In this document: one piece after another, positions 6,928 through 18,231 of the stretch
Position numbering within the stretch: position 1 is the stretch's first letter
Layout: each line of letters starts with the position of its first letter
Assembly: GCA_028274465.1 (NCBI GenBank)
Contig: CM051455.1
Span: 99,270,365-99,334,364 of the forward strand
Reading direction: 5' to 3'
Origin: Plantago ovata
Taxonomy: Eukaryota > Streptophyta > Magnoliopsida > Lamiales > Plantaginaceae
Length of the DNA stretch: 64,000 nucleotides
Notes under the pieces: model-generated
The model's database searches: none
Told to the model about the DNA's origin: nothing
Seen by the model: only the letters and a program-made list of their open reading frames with translations
Position numbers and translations under genes: made by a program

Positions 6928-9900
6928 TTATTGAGGTAGTTCAATCAATCCAAGGTTATACCATAACATTGCGAACCTATTGTCTGGTAGGGGCTTGGTA
7001 AAGATGTCAGAAAGTTGATCATCAGTACCTACTTTTACAACCTCAATGTCTCCTTTTTCCACGTGATCTCTAATGAAATGATGTCTAATATCAATGTGCT
7101 TTGTCCTTGAGTGGAACTTAGGATTTTGTGTGATAGCAATAGCACTTGTATTATCACAGAAGATTGGTGTTTTCTTTGTAGAAATACCATAATCTCTTAA
7201 TTGTTGCTGAATCCATAGGAGTTGAGCTGTGCAACAACCAGCCGCAATATATTTAGATTCAGTGGATGAATTGGCAACACAGGTTTGCTTCTTGCTGAAC
7301 CATGATATTAATCTTGTACCTAGAAACTAACAAGTTCTAGAGGTACTTTTTCTATCAAGAGTTGATCCTCCATGATCAGCATCAGAATAACCTACCAATT
7401 CTGATTCAGAATCTTTTGGATACCATAATCCAACATTGACTGTGCATTTGACATACTTCAGTATTTTGAGTGCCTTTTTGTAGTGTGATTCTCTTGGATC
7501 AGATTGGAATCTTGCACACACACAAACAGCATACTGAATGTCAGGCCTACTTGTTGTTAGATACAGCAAGGAACCAATGAGCTTCCTATACTTGTGTTCA
7601 TTAACACTTTTTTCTTATTTAGTATAGCGCAATTTGGTACCAACGCTCATGGGGATTTTTTCATGTTTTTCTTCCTCTTTGATCCTGAACTCTATGAGCA
7701 TTTCCTTTGCATACTTTGCTTGATTTATGAATATTCCATCTTTGAGTTGCTTGACTTGCAATCCTAGGAAATAATTCAATTTGCCCATCATACTCATTTC
7801 AAACTTGTTTGTCATGAATTTGGCAAAATCATCACAAAGTTGCTTGTCCTTAGATCCAAATATTATGTCATCCACATAAATCTGGACTAAGAGTATTTTA
7901 CCATCATGGTTCATGATAAATAAGGTTTTATCAACCTCACCTTTCTTGAAACCATTATCCAGCAAGAACTTAGCTAAGGTATCATATCAAGCTCTAGGTG
8001 CTTGCTTTAGACCATATACAGCTTTCTGAAGCTTGTATACCATCTTGGTTTCTGAGGGAAGTTCAAAGCCAGGGGGTTGTTCTAGGTAGACTTCTTCAGC
8101 AAGTTCACCATTTAGGAATGCACTTTTAACATCCATTTGATAAACAATGAAGTCATTATGAGCAACAAAGGCTAAGAAAAGTCTAATAGCATCCAATCTT
8201 GCAACTGGTGCATAAGACTCATCATAGTCCAATCCTTCAGTCTAGCAATAACCTTGAGCAACTAATCGTGCTTTGTTCCTTGTTACTTCTCCAGACTCAC
8301 TCGACTTGTTTCTGAATACCCACTTTGTACCAATTGTTTTCTTTCCTTCAGCACGGGGTATAAGTTTCCAGACTTTGTTCCTTTCAAATTGATCCAGTTC
8401 TTCTTGCATTGCCTTGATCCATTCAGAATGCTTTAAAGCTTCTTCTATGGTCTTGGACTCAATTTCTGAAACAAAGCAAGAGAACAAAGCTTCTACTTCA
8501 ATGACATTTGCTTCTTCAACAAGTTCTTGATTAGTAGACATTTTGGATCTAGTCACTTGGCGTTTGTCAATATCACCAATCATAGCCGTAGAGGGATGAT
8601 CTCTAATCCACTTATTAACAGGTTTTCTGCTCTTTGGATCTGGATATGTTTGCGTTTCAGCATGTGACTCTTCAGCATGTACTTGTTCAGTATTACTGGC
8701 ATCTTGTTGTGTTTCTGCTGAAATTGGTTCATCAGCAACTGCTTGTTCAACATTGTCGGTTTGAGGTAACTCGTCAGCAGACACAGGAAATTGCATAATT
8801 TCAGCAACATCTGGAGCAACTACGTCCTTAGCGGGAAATTCTTTATCATGAACTAAATTTATCTTGTCATGACTTGGGGGAGGAGTGTCATTGTCAGAAT
8901 CATCATTTAGTTCAATTGACTTGACATTTCTAGCATCGGATTCAGCTCTTTGCTCGTGTAAGAGTAATTTCTTCATACATTATGATATTTCTTCTTCAGC
9001 AGGGACTCCTTGTTACTTTTTATAGAATACAACATGCACTGATTCTTCGATCTTTTGTGCCTTTTTGTTGTAAACTCTATAAGCTTTGGTATGCACGGAG
9101 TAGCCAAGAAATATCGCTTCATCTGCCTTTGGTTGAAATGTTCTTAAGTATTCTCTACCATTGTTAAGAACAAAGCATTTGCAATCAAATACTCTTAGAT
9201 GGGTGATGTTAGGAGGTCTTCCAACAAATAACTCATATGGAGTTTTGTTGTATTCCTTAGTTATCAAGCATCTATTTTGAGTATAGCAGGCGGTATTAAT
9301 TGCTTCAACCCAATAAGCTTCACTTTTTTCAGTGTCAGCAAGCATTGTTCTAGCTGCTTCCTTAAGGGTACGATTCTTCCTTTCAGCAATACTCAGTTAT
9401 GTACTGGTTTACAAACTTAGTATCCATGGTCTGTTCTTATGACTTTTACCTTTTCATTTTTCATGACTTCGAGCTTGTTCAGCAAGTTAAGTATTTGAGT
9501 CCTTGTTTCAGACTTGTGTTTGATAAATACTACCCAAGTGAATCTTGAATAGTCATCTACCACCACCAGACCATACTTCTTGCCAGCATAGCTTCTTGAA
9601 GAAGATTCAAACAAGTCCATGTGCAAGAGTTGTGAAGGTTTTGTAGTTGACGGTACTGCCTTGTTCTTGAAAGAAGTTTTGGTTTGCTTTCCTTGCTGAC
9701 ATGCAGTGCAAACACCATCCTTCTTAAAAGTAACCTTAGGTAATCCAACTACAAGTGCCTTTTTATACAGCTTATTCAGCGTCTTGAAGTTTAGGTGACT
9801 TGTTCGTTTATGCCATAACCATGCTTTTTCTGCAAGGCAATCATGATCTGAGATAAGGCATTTTTCAACGATTGTTGAAGACCAATCTACGGTATAGAGA

Positions 9901-10685
9901 CCTCCTGATCTTCTAGCAGCCATAATAACCTTCTTTGTCTCACAGTCATTAAGTTTACATTCATCACTTTTGATTTTGATGAAGTAACCTTTGTCAGAAA
10001 ATTGACTCATGCTGAAAAGGTTAAACTTAAGATTTTTGACATAAAGGACTCCCAAAATGGTAATGCATCCTAACTTCACGTCACCATAACCTTTAGTAGA
10101 ACCAAAGCCTCCACCAGCAAACCTTATTGTTGGACATTTAGACCACCGTCTATAGTTTATAAGGTTTTTCTTATTGCCCGTCATGTGCTTTCCACAACCA
10201 ATGTGAAAGTGCCAAATTGCATTGTTTGTCTCCATGGTTGAAGTCTGCACAATCAAGAGCAAACAAGTTAATTATCCAATATTGGATGTCCATTAACATG
10301 TTTAAGAAAACGTCCAGTGGAAACCCAAGTCTTGAATTTTTCATTCTTGAATTCTTTTCTACTTGCTGAGGAACTAGAGGGTTTAGATCCGAAAGACTTT
10401 TGATCATTGCTAATCAAGTCCACTTTCTGATGTGGTGTCTTGCTTGGTTGACGCTTTTGCTGAACATGCTTTTCAGTAAGTTCTTTTCTAGCAAGGTTCC
10501 TTCTAGTCCTAGCATTTTGAGTCTTGTCATTACTCTTAGGCTTGGTATTGTTCAACTCTTTGAAGTATCTTTTCTGAGTTTGCTTATACTCATGAAAAAG
10601 TTGATTTTGCTTGGTTTTGAATCCAAGTCCACTTTTCAGAGTATGCTGAGCTTTTGTCTCAGCAACCTTACTTGATTCAGGTTTG
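6928..10685 (-). pseudogene. SIRE-like copia pol (protease, integrase, RT, RNase H), broken
   Basis: On the minus strand: the C-terminal gag tail (10685-10268), a protease relic with WHFHIGCGKHMTG where WxLDSGCSxHMTG is usual (the catalytic Asp is lost), then the integrase zinc region (HKRTSHLNF, CTACQQGK) and integrase core (MDLFESSS, VVVDDYSRFTWV). The integrase C-terminal part and linker follow (9345-8242). Reverse transcriptase spans about 8380-7615, with YVDD at 7878-7867. RNase H reaches the stop at 6928-6930. At least four in-frame stops (near 7327, 7615, 7987 and 8242) and frame changes near 9350 and 10263 make it non-functional. These enzymes would copy the RNA and integrate the DNA in an intact relative. 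Confidence 0.88.
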
Positions 10686-10690
10686 TCAGC

Positions 10691-11965
10691 TGATGAACGC
10701 GGATGTCGTGCTCCGAATTCAAGCAAATAATATTTGTTATTTAGCCAAAGGCAATCCACAACTACAACGAAAACCGTAGTGTAGTAGTAGAATGACTCGA
10801 GTGTCGTTCTCTCATGACTATAACTAGCTTTATCAAATCTAATTTAGAATATAAAAACAGCAGACAGATAGCAATGGGGGTTTTTCTAACAGATAATGAA
10901 GATTGGTGATAGTATGATCCTTCAAAGCATAACGGGTCGATAATCATGCATAAATTCCTCGGTCTTGCATGGAGATCTTTGAATCAATCTAGTGTCCTGT
11001 TGTAATTATTAAGCACTACGAAGATAATGGATCTGACAAGTCAATCACTATTGTCCTAATGTGTTCCGTAATTATTCAACACTACGAAGATAAACTCGCG
11101 TACAGGTCGACGAGGGTCCACTTGTGCATAATAATTAATACAACATACGAGAATTTAGGTTGTGCCTGATCAACGAAATAAAGCAATAACACGGAGTATA
11201 ATGCGCGATATAGCCATTAGCATGATTATCTCCCCTTCGCTAAGAATTCGCATACTACCACCAACGATAAGTTTAGCTACTCATAATAGGCATGCAATCA
11301 ACAGAAATCATAGAAGAAAACATATTGAAAGATAAATAAAATAAGTAGATTAAACTGTAAGATACAAGTTACCGAAGGTTGTCAATCTCCGAAGAATTGC
11401 GATCCTACGAGCTCCAATCCGCTATGAAAAAGTATCCCCTAAGCTACAGAACTCCCAGGACAGGCCCCGGGAAGTTCCTACCTAAAACTATAGAGAGAGG
11501 TGAGAAAGTAGGTCTGGAAAGATATCATTTTCGGAGAAAAAACTGAGCACTATATATAGGCCCCGAAAAACACGGGGCGGTTCGCCCCACAGCTGCGGCG
11601 GTTCGCCCCGGAGAGTTTTTCGCGGAATTCCGCGTTTTCGACGCGTTTTTAGATTTCTTCCCCTTTTCGGACTCGGTTTCTGACTTCTAGTGGCCTTCTA
11701 ACCTCCAGATTCGGCCCCTAGACTCCAAATCCTATCCAGAAACCTTATGACACTCCAAATAGGCTTCTAGAACACCAATTCCTTGCCAACTTCAATATAA
11801 TTGCCCGGAAATCCTCTAATTTCAACCAAAACCTGTAAAATAAAATCTAAAGGGAAACGTGACACTATTCTAATAAAATGCACTAAAATATAGCTAAATT
11901 AACATAGATGATAGCTAAAATAGGTGAAAAAGACTCGAATGAAAGTGTAAAATACACATTCATCA
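10691..11965 (-). repeat. 3' LTR of copy B
   Basis: It is 1275 bp, starts TGATGAACGC and ends TTCATCA on the + strand. It carries two GC palindromes next to the TATA box (about 11550-11612). A patch around 11440-11500 matches copy E rather than the element's own 5' LTR. Confidence 0.92.
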
Positions 11966-13446
11966 AACTCCGCAAACCGAACCTTTGCTTGTCCTCAAGC
12001 AACTAAGCTAGACTCTAATGCAAAAAACATGCAAGACACAAAATGGAGTCTCATGCCAAATAAAATGAACTAATCTACTGAATTTACTAAAAAACATATG
12101 AACAAAAACCATATAAATCAAAGCATGAATATTGGTTGAAGAATACCTCAATTGACTTATACACATCCACATAAGCACTTATGTCAAGACAAGATAGTCT
12201 CTCGTAACATTCTGTACCTGGACCTAGTTAGTGACGACGTAATGAAGCATGCTAAGATACGAATGGTTGCCCCGTGCCTATGAAACTGAGGACTTACTGC
12301 TGTTCCACCATGTTAAGACTTTTCCTCAAAAGAGGTCGAACCAGTACTGGCTCTCCTCAAACGAAGGGGGGTTCCCTATAAAAGATAACTCTCCCCTATT
12401 CTACCCATCTCTCAAGTAAAGTCTTAATCTATTCACCACTTCCTGAATGGCAGGACGAGGGTGGTCTAGAACAGATGACACTCAAGACAAAAAAGATAAA
12501 AAATAGAAAACACGATTACGAACATTACAAGAATTGGAAAAGACACAACACTTTGCTAAACTGCTATTGGCTTTCTTTTTGGACCATTCTTTGCTTTTTT
12601 GGGGTCTTTCTTTTTTTTCTTTTTTTTTTCTTTCCAGATTATCTTTTTTTCTCTTTTTTTTCTGGAATTTTTTCTTTCTAGCCAGCAGTAGCATAACAAA
12701 AAGAGAAACAAAATGACTCACACGACTTCCCCAAACCTATTCGAAAGAATAGGTTGGAGTACAAAATTTACGGAAAAGGAAAAATAAACTCACGATACGA
12801 AAATGAAAAACAGAAACAAGTCTAATGATGGTGTAACCCCCTCCCCAAACCTATTCGAAAGAATAGATTATAAACAAAGGATCACACAACCTCACACTAC
12901 CTCCTTCCTAGGCATTTAGCAATCTCAAAGCATGGTGAAGACTTGTTGCCTCTTAGGTACATAATTACTCGGGAAACAACCTTAAGACCCTAACATGCAT
13001 CATCCTATTATAAAGGCCTTCGTGAACCGCAGTAGAGAAAACATCACTAAGTGATGTCGAGACTACCATGCTTAACTAAGTGCAATACATAAATGTGACA
13101 AGCCAAGCGAGAAAAACCTCAAACAAATTCATAGAGATGAAGCATACAATTAATGGCATAGTTAGTTGATCTACCCAATAAAAAGGTTTAAAAAATTCGG
13201 CAATAAACTCCATATAAAACATGCAAGACTATCCTAGGATGAATGTAGTGAATGCAACCTAAAAAATCTAAGAAAGCGGTAAACGTGCAAATGCAAATGC
13301 AGACGGATAAAGCATGCGAGGTACTATACTCATCCTACCAATACCAAGCTCCAAGCTAACAACATCAGATCACTTAAATCCCATCCCCCCTCATGAAATT
13401 AACGCTAGTCCCTAGCAGTAAGAAAATGAGGAAATAAGATGTGATA
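11966..13446 (-). other. 3' non-coding region of copy B
   Basis: There is no gene. The region holds the PPT and TTGCTTG/CAAGCAA hairpin (about 11966-12005), the pyrimidine tract (12590-12690) and the paired hairpins (12734-12755, and 12848-12869 with one mismatch). AT-rich sequence shared with copies A, D and E fills the rest. Confidence 0.65.
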
Positions 13447-13686
13447 CTAGATGTTACCCCATGGTTTGGCCTCGGTCGGCTGAGTATGCTGCTTGTGAGT
13501 TATTGGGCCTGCTCTGGGAGCCTCATATATGATCATCGGGACTTGTGGTAGTGGCGGTAGTTCCATCAATAGATCGGATAGGACCAATTCAACCATCTGT
13601 ATCATTATTGTCCCTATTGTCTTCATTGTCACTACTGTCACGCACATCGTCACTGGTAGAGTTGCAGTGTCGAAGGGAATCTTCAA
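13447..13686 (-). CDS. Acidic/overlapping ORF region (copy B)
   Basis: This minus-strand frame of 79 residues ends in PTEAKPWGNI, shared with A and E. The alternative frame encodes an Asp/Asn-rich peptide. Neither resembles a known family, and it may be a continuation exon of the unidentified ORF upstream. Confidence 0.3.
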   Translation of the reverse strand: MKIPFDTATLPVTMCVTVVTMKTIGTIMIQMVELVLSDLLMELPPLPQVPMIIYEAPRAGPITHKQHTQPTEAKPWGNI

Positions 13687-13910
13687 GATTGGCCGCCTTT
13701 GTTATGGAATCTTCCACCCGGTATCTCTCCAACAGGTTGTGAACTGTTGAAGGGGAAAGGGCAGTGGTATCAGGACCTCCCCCTCCAGCGTTTTACACCC
13801 CAAGGAGGTTACAGCGAGCTGCTCGGGTATTCAGAGGTTGTCTGCCGTTTTTTCCTATGTCGACCACATTCTCTACAGTTGATGCTCCCGATGTCAATAT
13901 GATGCTCTTT

Positions 13911-14288
13911 TTAGAGGCAGGCAAGGGGCACCCCAACAAGGTGCTGGGTACCCATGTCGTTATGTATTGGAACCAAGCTAGTGCTTCGGAACCTTCTAGC
14001 AACTGCGAACTCAAGATTGAATCCGTCGCGGCGAGAATGTCCTGGTGCCTTCCAGTTCACATGAACTTTGCAGTCCTTGTGATGGATTGCTGACGTAATA
14101 ATGGTTTCTGTCCCTTCGGTGGTGCATGAATAGGCATAGGAGTCCTTACTCCAGGTGTACTCTAGCTCCCCCTCTTGGATAATCCACGACGTTGTTGCAA
14201 AACCCCTTGGCTCGAACGCACATCTAACAAGGTCACCCTTCTTGACATGGTAGTGATTGTTCCCCCTCCAATTCTTCATAGCAATCAT
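13911..14288 (-). CDS. Conserved unidentified ORF of the Athila-like family (copy B)
   Basis: It has 125 residues and starts at the ATG corresponding to that of copy A, downstream of a candidate splice acceptor at about 14320. It keeps the family core (FEPRGFATTSWIIQ, TWSKDSYAYSCTTEGTE, IHHKDCKVHVNW). It carries a seven-codon segment (WRGNNHY) that A and E lack and that D has in a diverged form. The reading frame is intact although the gag of this copy is deleted, and the product is unknown. Confidence 0.55.
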   Translation of the reverse strand: MIAMKNWRGNNHYHVKKGDLVRCAFEPRGFATTSWIIQEGELEYTWSKDSYAYSCTTEGTETIITSAIHHKDCKVHVNWKAPGHSRRDGFNLEFAVARRFRSTSLVPIHNDMGTQHLVGVPLACL

Positions 14289-14319
14289 ACGGGAATGCTC
14301 CTTTCCGTTGGTATAGTTC

Positions 14320-15392
14320 CTACAAACAACAGTTAGTACCTCGTATGAAACGAAACTGACTCATGCATACGCTAGTGTAAGAACGAAATATACAAGTGAT
14401 AAAATCAAGAATCGAGCTCCCCAAACCGTAATTTCTAGCCTAGCTTCTTCATCATGCAACATACCAATGTAACTACTACATGCAATACATCACATTATGC
14501 TCTTACTAGACTACCAATATCCTAGATAACAAGGCTCAATTCATACCATAGTAGCGAAAAACCCTATCATCATAAATCCTCATACTCAACAATTAAGCAT
14601 TCTATCGTCAAATCCACCAACATTACATCAATAAGCACAATCATATGCTAGAAATCAAGGATAAAGACATATTGCATAACAAGATATATCATCTAGTAGC
14701 AAAATTCCCAAATCAACAATCCAAGCAAAATTGAGCATGCAATTGATAGTAAATAACACTTCTAATCACACAAACAACATACCCATGCATCAAATAAGCA
14801 TAATTGAGGCTCTAATTAGAAAACCCCCAAATTCGAAAATTAGGGTTCTAAGGATGATACCTCAGATATGAAAATCTAACGCATTAGGACAAAATCTGTT
14901 CTGATGGGATGATAGATCGTGTAATAGGCTTCGATTTAAGCTAAAGAACACTAAATTTGGTCAAGAAATGAAGAAGTTATGAAGATTTGAAGATGAAATT
15001 GCGATTTTCGATTTTTGGGGAAGGGGAATGATGAAATATGAAGAAAATGAGGAAAAGGGGAAGAATCCGCATTTTTGAGCTTCTGGAACCGTGGGGCGGT
15101 TCGCCCCACACGTGGGGCGGTTCGCCCCGTGCTCCCCGATGCAGGGAGACGGTTCCTGTCGTCAGAAAATGCGGTTTTAATCCCCGAAACCAATTTTTTC
15201 AAAAAACCACTCGAAAAATCTCACTCAGACATAAGCATATACGACACAGACATGAACAAATTCACATACGAGAAGCAAATAGTTCAAGGATGAATGCATG
15301 CAAAAAAAACAGTAAAGAAAGCGATAAAAATTCCGGGTTGCCTCCCGGATAGCGTCATTGTTTAAAGTCTTTGACTCGACTCCTGTCTGCGC
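14320..15392 (-). other. Leader-like region and GC palindromes (copy B)
   Basis: There is no gene. On the minus strand it runs from the gag-pro end through GC palindromes (about 15095-15140) and a leader-like stretch to a possible intron (about 14860-14320). The layout is the same as in A at 1273-2362. Confidence 0.5.
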
Positions 15393-16091
15393 CTATCTCT
15401 TCTTTTTGCGGGTACTAGGCTTCCCCTTCATTGATCTCTTGTCCATGCCACGAACCTGTGAATAAGAAAGAATATAGGCTGCAAGACCACAATAGTGAGT
15501 AGTGAAAGAAATATCGGGCGGATCAGGTGGATCAGATATGGCGTGCAACACGTGTTGCTTGCCATCCATTTCAATAGTGCAAGTTCTTTGGTAGATCTCC
15601 ATCACGGAGCGTAGTTTGGTCAAGAACGTTCGCCCTAAGAGTATGACATCCCCCGTTCCAGGTGCAGACGCCGACATAACTACAAAATTGGTGTAAACAG
15701 AAGCTTCACCAATCTTGACCAACACATTTTTCACAACTCCTTCGGGTCTCATAAATGATCCATTCGCCAGTTGCACAATAGCCCTTTCCTCAGATAGTTT
15801 TCCAAGGTTACTCTTTTCAAACACATTCAAAGGGATTATGTTTAAGTAGGATCCCGTGTCTAGTGTGGCACGGACATCTTCGAGCTCACCAATCCCTACC
15901 TTAACATCGAAACTTTTAGGGAGTGGTTCGGGATCCTCTTGCTCCTCATCACTTACGTCAGAACCAAGGTCCTTCTCTTCTTCCTTAGCCTGTAGAAGTT
16001 CTTCCTTCTTGCAACACTCGCACTTAACAACCTTCTTGATGGTGATTTCGTCAGGTAGATCACCAGCCAATGTAATGGCATTCGACTTCAC
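15393..16091 (-). CDS. Aspartic protease ORF (copy B)
   Basis: This is the protease part of the family polyprotein. A Glu-rich linker with a possible CxCC metal site is followed by the catalytic DTG (context ATLDTGSYLNIIP) and the basic tail STRKKKR. It is out of frame with the upstream gag because of a deletion of roughly 900 bp that removed the zinc knuckle. An intact relative would process Gag. Confidence 0.8.
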   Translation of the reverse strand: MKSNAITLAGDLPDEITIKKVVKCECCKKEELLQAKEEEKDLGSDVSDEEQEDPEPLPKSFDVKVGIGELEDVRATLDTGSYLNIIPLNVFEKSNLGKLSEERAIVQLANGSFMRPEGVVKNVLVKIGEASVYTNFVVMSASAPGTGDVILLGRTFLTKLRSVMEIYQRTCTIEMDGKQHVLHAISDPPDPPDISFTTHYCGLAAYILSYSQVRGMDKRSMKGKPSTRKKKR

Positions 16092-16825
16092 AGTGTTGCT
16101 AGGCAGTTTGCCTTGTTCCCTTGTTGGTTCTCGAAGGTTAGTCCATTGTAGAAGTGTTGGACTAGGTCAGAAAGTTCAAAACCATGGTGAGGGCACTTGT
16201 TCGTGAGATCTTGGAACCTCTCAAACGCGGTGTAGATGGTCTCATCATAGTCCTGCTTGAATCTAGTGATTTGCGCCTTAAGCGCGGTAGTCAAGGTGTG
16301 AGGGAAGTATTTCTCCATGAAAGTTGAAAAAACCTTTTCCCAAGTGTCCAGCGAGCCTGCTGGTAGAGAACTCAACCATGACTTGGCTCTGTCGCCAAGT
16401 CCCATAGCAAAAACCTTCATCCTCAACTCGTCCGTTGTTATTTCAGCTCCGGGTCGTGGGAGTTGGTTGACGAAATCGTCGATATCGTGTAAGTACCCCA
16501 TCACATCTTCCCTTGATAAGCCATAGAACCTAGGAAGTTGTTGGAATGCGTGGTTCTTGATCTCCAGATCTCGAGTTGCAGACGAAAGAACAATCGCCGG
16601 TCCCCTCATACGATCCTTGGTGGGTTGAACCCATGCCTTCAGTGGTCTAGCTTCTGCGATTCCGTCGATTTCCTTGAAAAGACTGAGTAGAGATTCAGAG
16701 AAATCGGTATCCTCTATTTCCTCTAGTGCGCGCCTTTCGAGTAGTCGCCTTCTTTGGTGGTAGACTCTGTCGATCTCAGCAATTGAATCAGCAAGCGGTG
16801 TTCCTGCAGAACGTGTATGCGGCAT
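16088..16825 (-). CDS. Gag (capsid domain), truncated by deletion (copy B)
   Basis: It starts MPHTRSAGTPLADSIAEIDR and carries the retrotransposon Gag domain (about residues 85-235: PRFYGLSREDVMGYLHDI, AKSWLSSLPAGSLDTWE, CPHHGF, QHFYNGL), the pattern of Athila-type capsid. After ENQQ the frame enters the deletion junction and ends after ten foreign residues. Copy E preserves the full version (59948-57816). Confidence 0.85.
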   Translation of the reverse strand: MPHTRSAGTPLADSIAEIDRVYHQRRRLLERRALEEIEDTDFSESLLSLFKEIDGIAEARPLKAWVQPTKDRMRGPAIVLSSATRDLEIKNHAFQQLPRFYGLSREDVMGYLHDIDDFVNQLPRPGAEITTDELRMKVFAMGLGDRAKSWLSSLPAGSLDTWEKVFSTFMEKYFPHTLTTALKAQITRFKQDYDETIYTAFERFQDLTNKCPHHGFELSDLVQHFYNGLTFENQQGNKANCLATL

Positions 16826-16950
16826 ACACTATCTGTAACAGACTAGGAAAGCAGTACCAGAGAGAGATTAAAAAGGAAAACTAAAGCTAGTAGAATTAGG
16901 AATCTAAAGCTGAAAATATAAACAAATTAAACAGAAAAAAAGGAGTATAG

Positions 16951-16968
16951 TCCCCGGCAACGGCGCCA
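16951..16968 (-). promoter_or_regulatory. Primer-binding site, tRNA-Asp type (copy B)
   Basis: On the minus strand it reads TGGCGCCGTTGCCGGGGA, three bases inside the 5' LTR. This is the exact complement of the 3' 18 nt (with CCA) of plant tRNA-Asp as I remember it, and tRNA-Asp priming is typical of Athila. Confidence 0.85.
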
Positions 16969-16971
16969 ATT

Positions 16972-18226
16972 TGATGAACGCGGATGTCGTGCTCCGAATT
17001 CAAGCAAATAATATTTGTTATTTAGCCAAAGGCAATCCACAACTACAACGAAAACCGTAGTGTGGTAGTAGAATGACTCGAGTGTCATTCTCTCAGGACT
17101 ATAACTAGCTTTATCAAATCTAATTTAGAATATAAAAACAGCAGACAGATAGCAAAGGGGGTTTTTCTAACAGATAATGGAGATTCGTGATAGTATGATC
17201 CTTCAAAGCATAACGGGTCGATAATCATGCATAAATTCATCGGTCTTGCATGGAGATCTTTGAATCAATCTAGTGTCCTGTTGCAATTATTAAGCACTAC
17301 GAAGATAATGGGTCTGACAAGTCAATCACTATTGTCCTAATGTGTTCCGTAATTATTCAACAATACGAAGATAAACTCGCGTACAGGTCGACGAGGGTCC
17401 AATTGTGCATAATAATTAATACAACATACGAGAATTTAGGTTGTGCCTGATCAACGAAATAAAGCAATAACACGGAGTATAATGCGCGATATAGCCATTA
17501 GCATGATTATTTTCCCTTCGCTAAGAATTCACATACTACCACCAACGATAAGTTTAGCTACTCATAATAGGCATGCAATCAACAGAAATCATAGAAGAAA
17601 ACATGTTGAAAGATAAATAAGAATAAGTAGATTAAACTGTAAGATACAAAGTTACCGAAGGTTGTCAATCTCCGAAGAATTGCGATCCTACAAGCTCCAA
17701 TCCGCTATGAAAAAGTGTCCCCTAAGCTACGGACCCCCAGAACAGGCTCTGGGAAGTCCCTACCTAAAACTACATAGAGAGGTGAGAAAGTAGGTCTGGA
17801 AAAGTATTATTTTCGGAGAAAACTGAGCAACTATATATAGGCTTCGAATTACTGTGGGGCGGTTCGCCCCAGAGAGTTTTTCGCGGAATTCCGCGTTTTC
17901 GATGCGTTTTTGGATTTCTTCCCCTTTTCGGACTCGGTTTCTGACTTCTAGTGGCCTTCTAACCTCCAGATTCGGCCCCTAGACTCCAAATCCTATCCGG
18001 AAACCTTCAGATACTCCAAATAGGCTTCTGGAACACCAATTCCTTGTCAACTTCAATATAATTGCCCGGAAATCCTCGAATTTCAACCAAAACCTGTAAA
18101 ATAAAATCTATTGGGAAACGTGACACTATTCTAATAAAATGCACTAAAATATAGCTAAACTAACATAGATGATAGCTAAAATAGGTGAAAAAGACTCGAA
18201 TGAAAGTGTAAAATACACATTCATCA
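16972..18226 (-). repeat. 5' LTR of copy B
   Basis: It is 1255 bp with the same termini as the 3' LTR. It has a single GC palindrome near 17855-17870, a second unit having been lost relative to the other LTR, and a TATA box near 17832-17841. The promoter-proximal patch matches copy A rather than its partner LTR. Confidence 0.92.
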
Positions 18227-18231
18227 TCAGC

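Larger units (their letters stand above)
10691..18226 (-). mobile_element. Complete Athila-like LTR retrotransposon copy B
   Basis: This is a full-length insertion of 7536 bp into the gag of the SIRE-like copia, flanked by the 5-bp duplication TCAGC (10686-10690 and 18227-18231). LTRs are 10691-11965 (3') and 16972-18226 (5'). The tRNA-Asp primer site is 16951-16968. Inside, on the minus strand, are gag (16825-16088), a protease ORF (16091-15393), GC palindromes, the conserved unidentified ORF (14288-13911), the acidic region (13447-13686), paired hairpins, the pyrimidine tract and the PPT hairpin. An internal deletion has joined gag to the protease linker. There is no reverse transcriptase or integrase. 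Confidence 0.93.

Noticed and set aside
13529..13750. Ser/Val/Thr-rich + strand ORFs opposite the acidic region (also 45499-45780 and 55923-56186)
   Set aside because: They are antisense shadows of the repetitive acidic codons; there is no conservation of residues beyond what the sense strand imposes.
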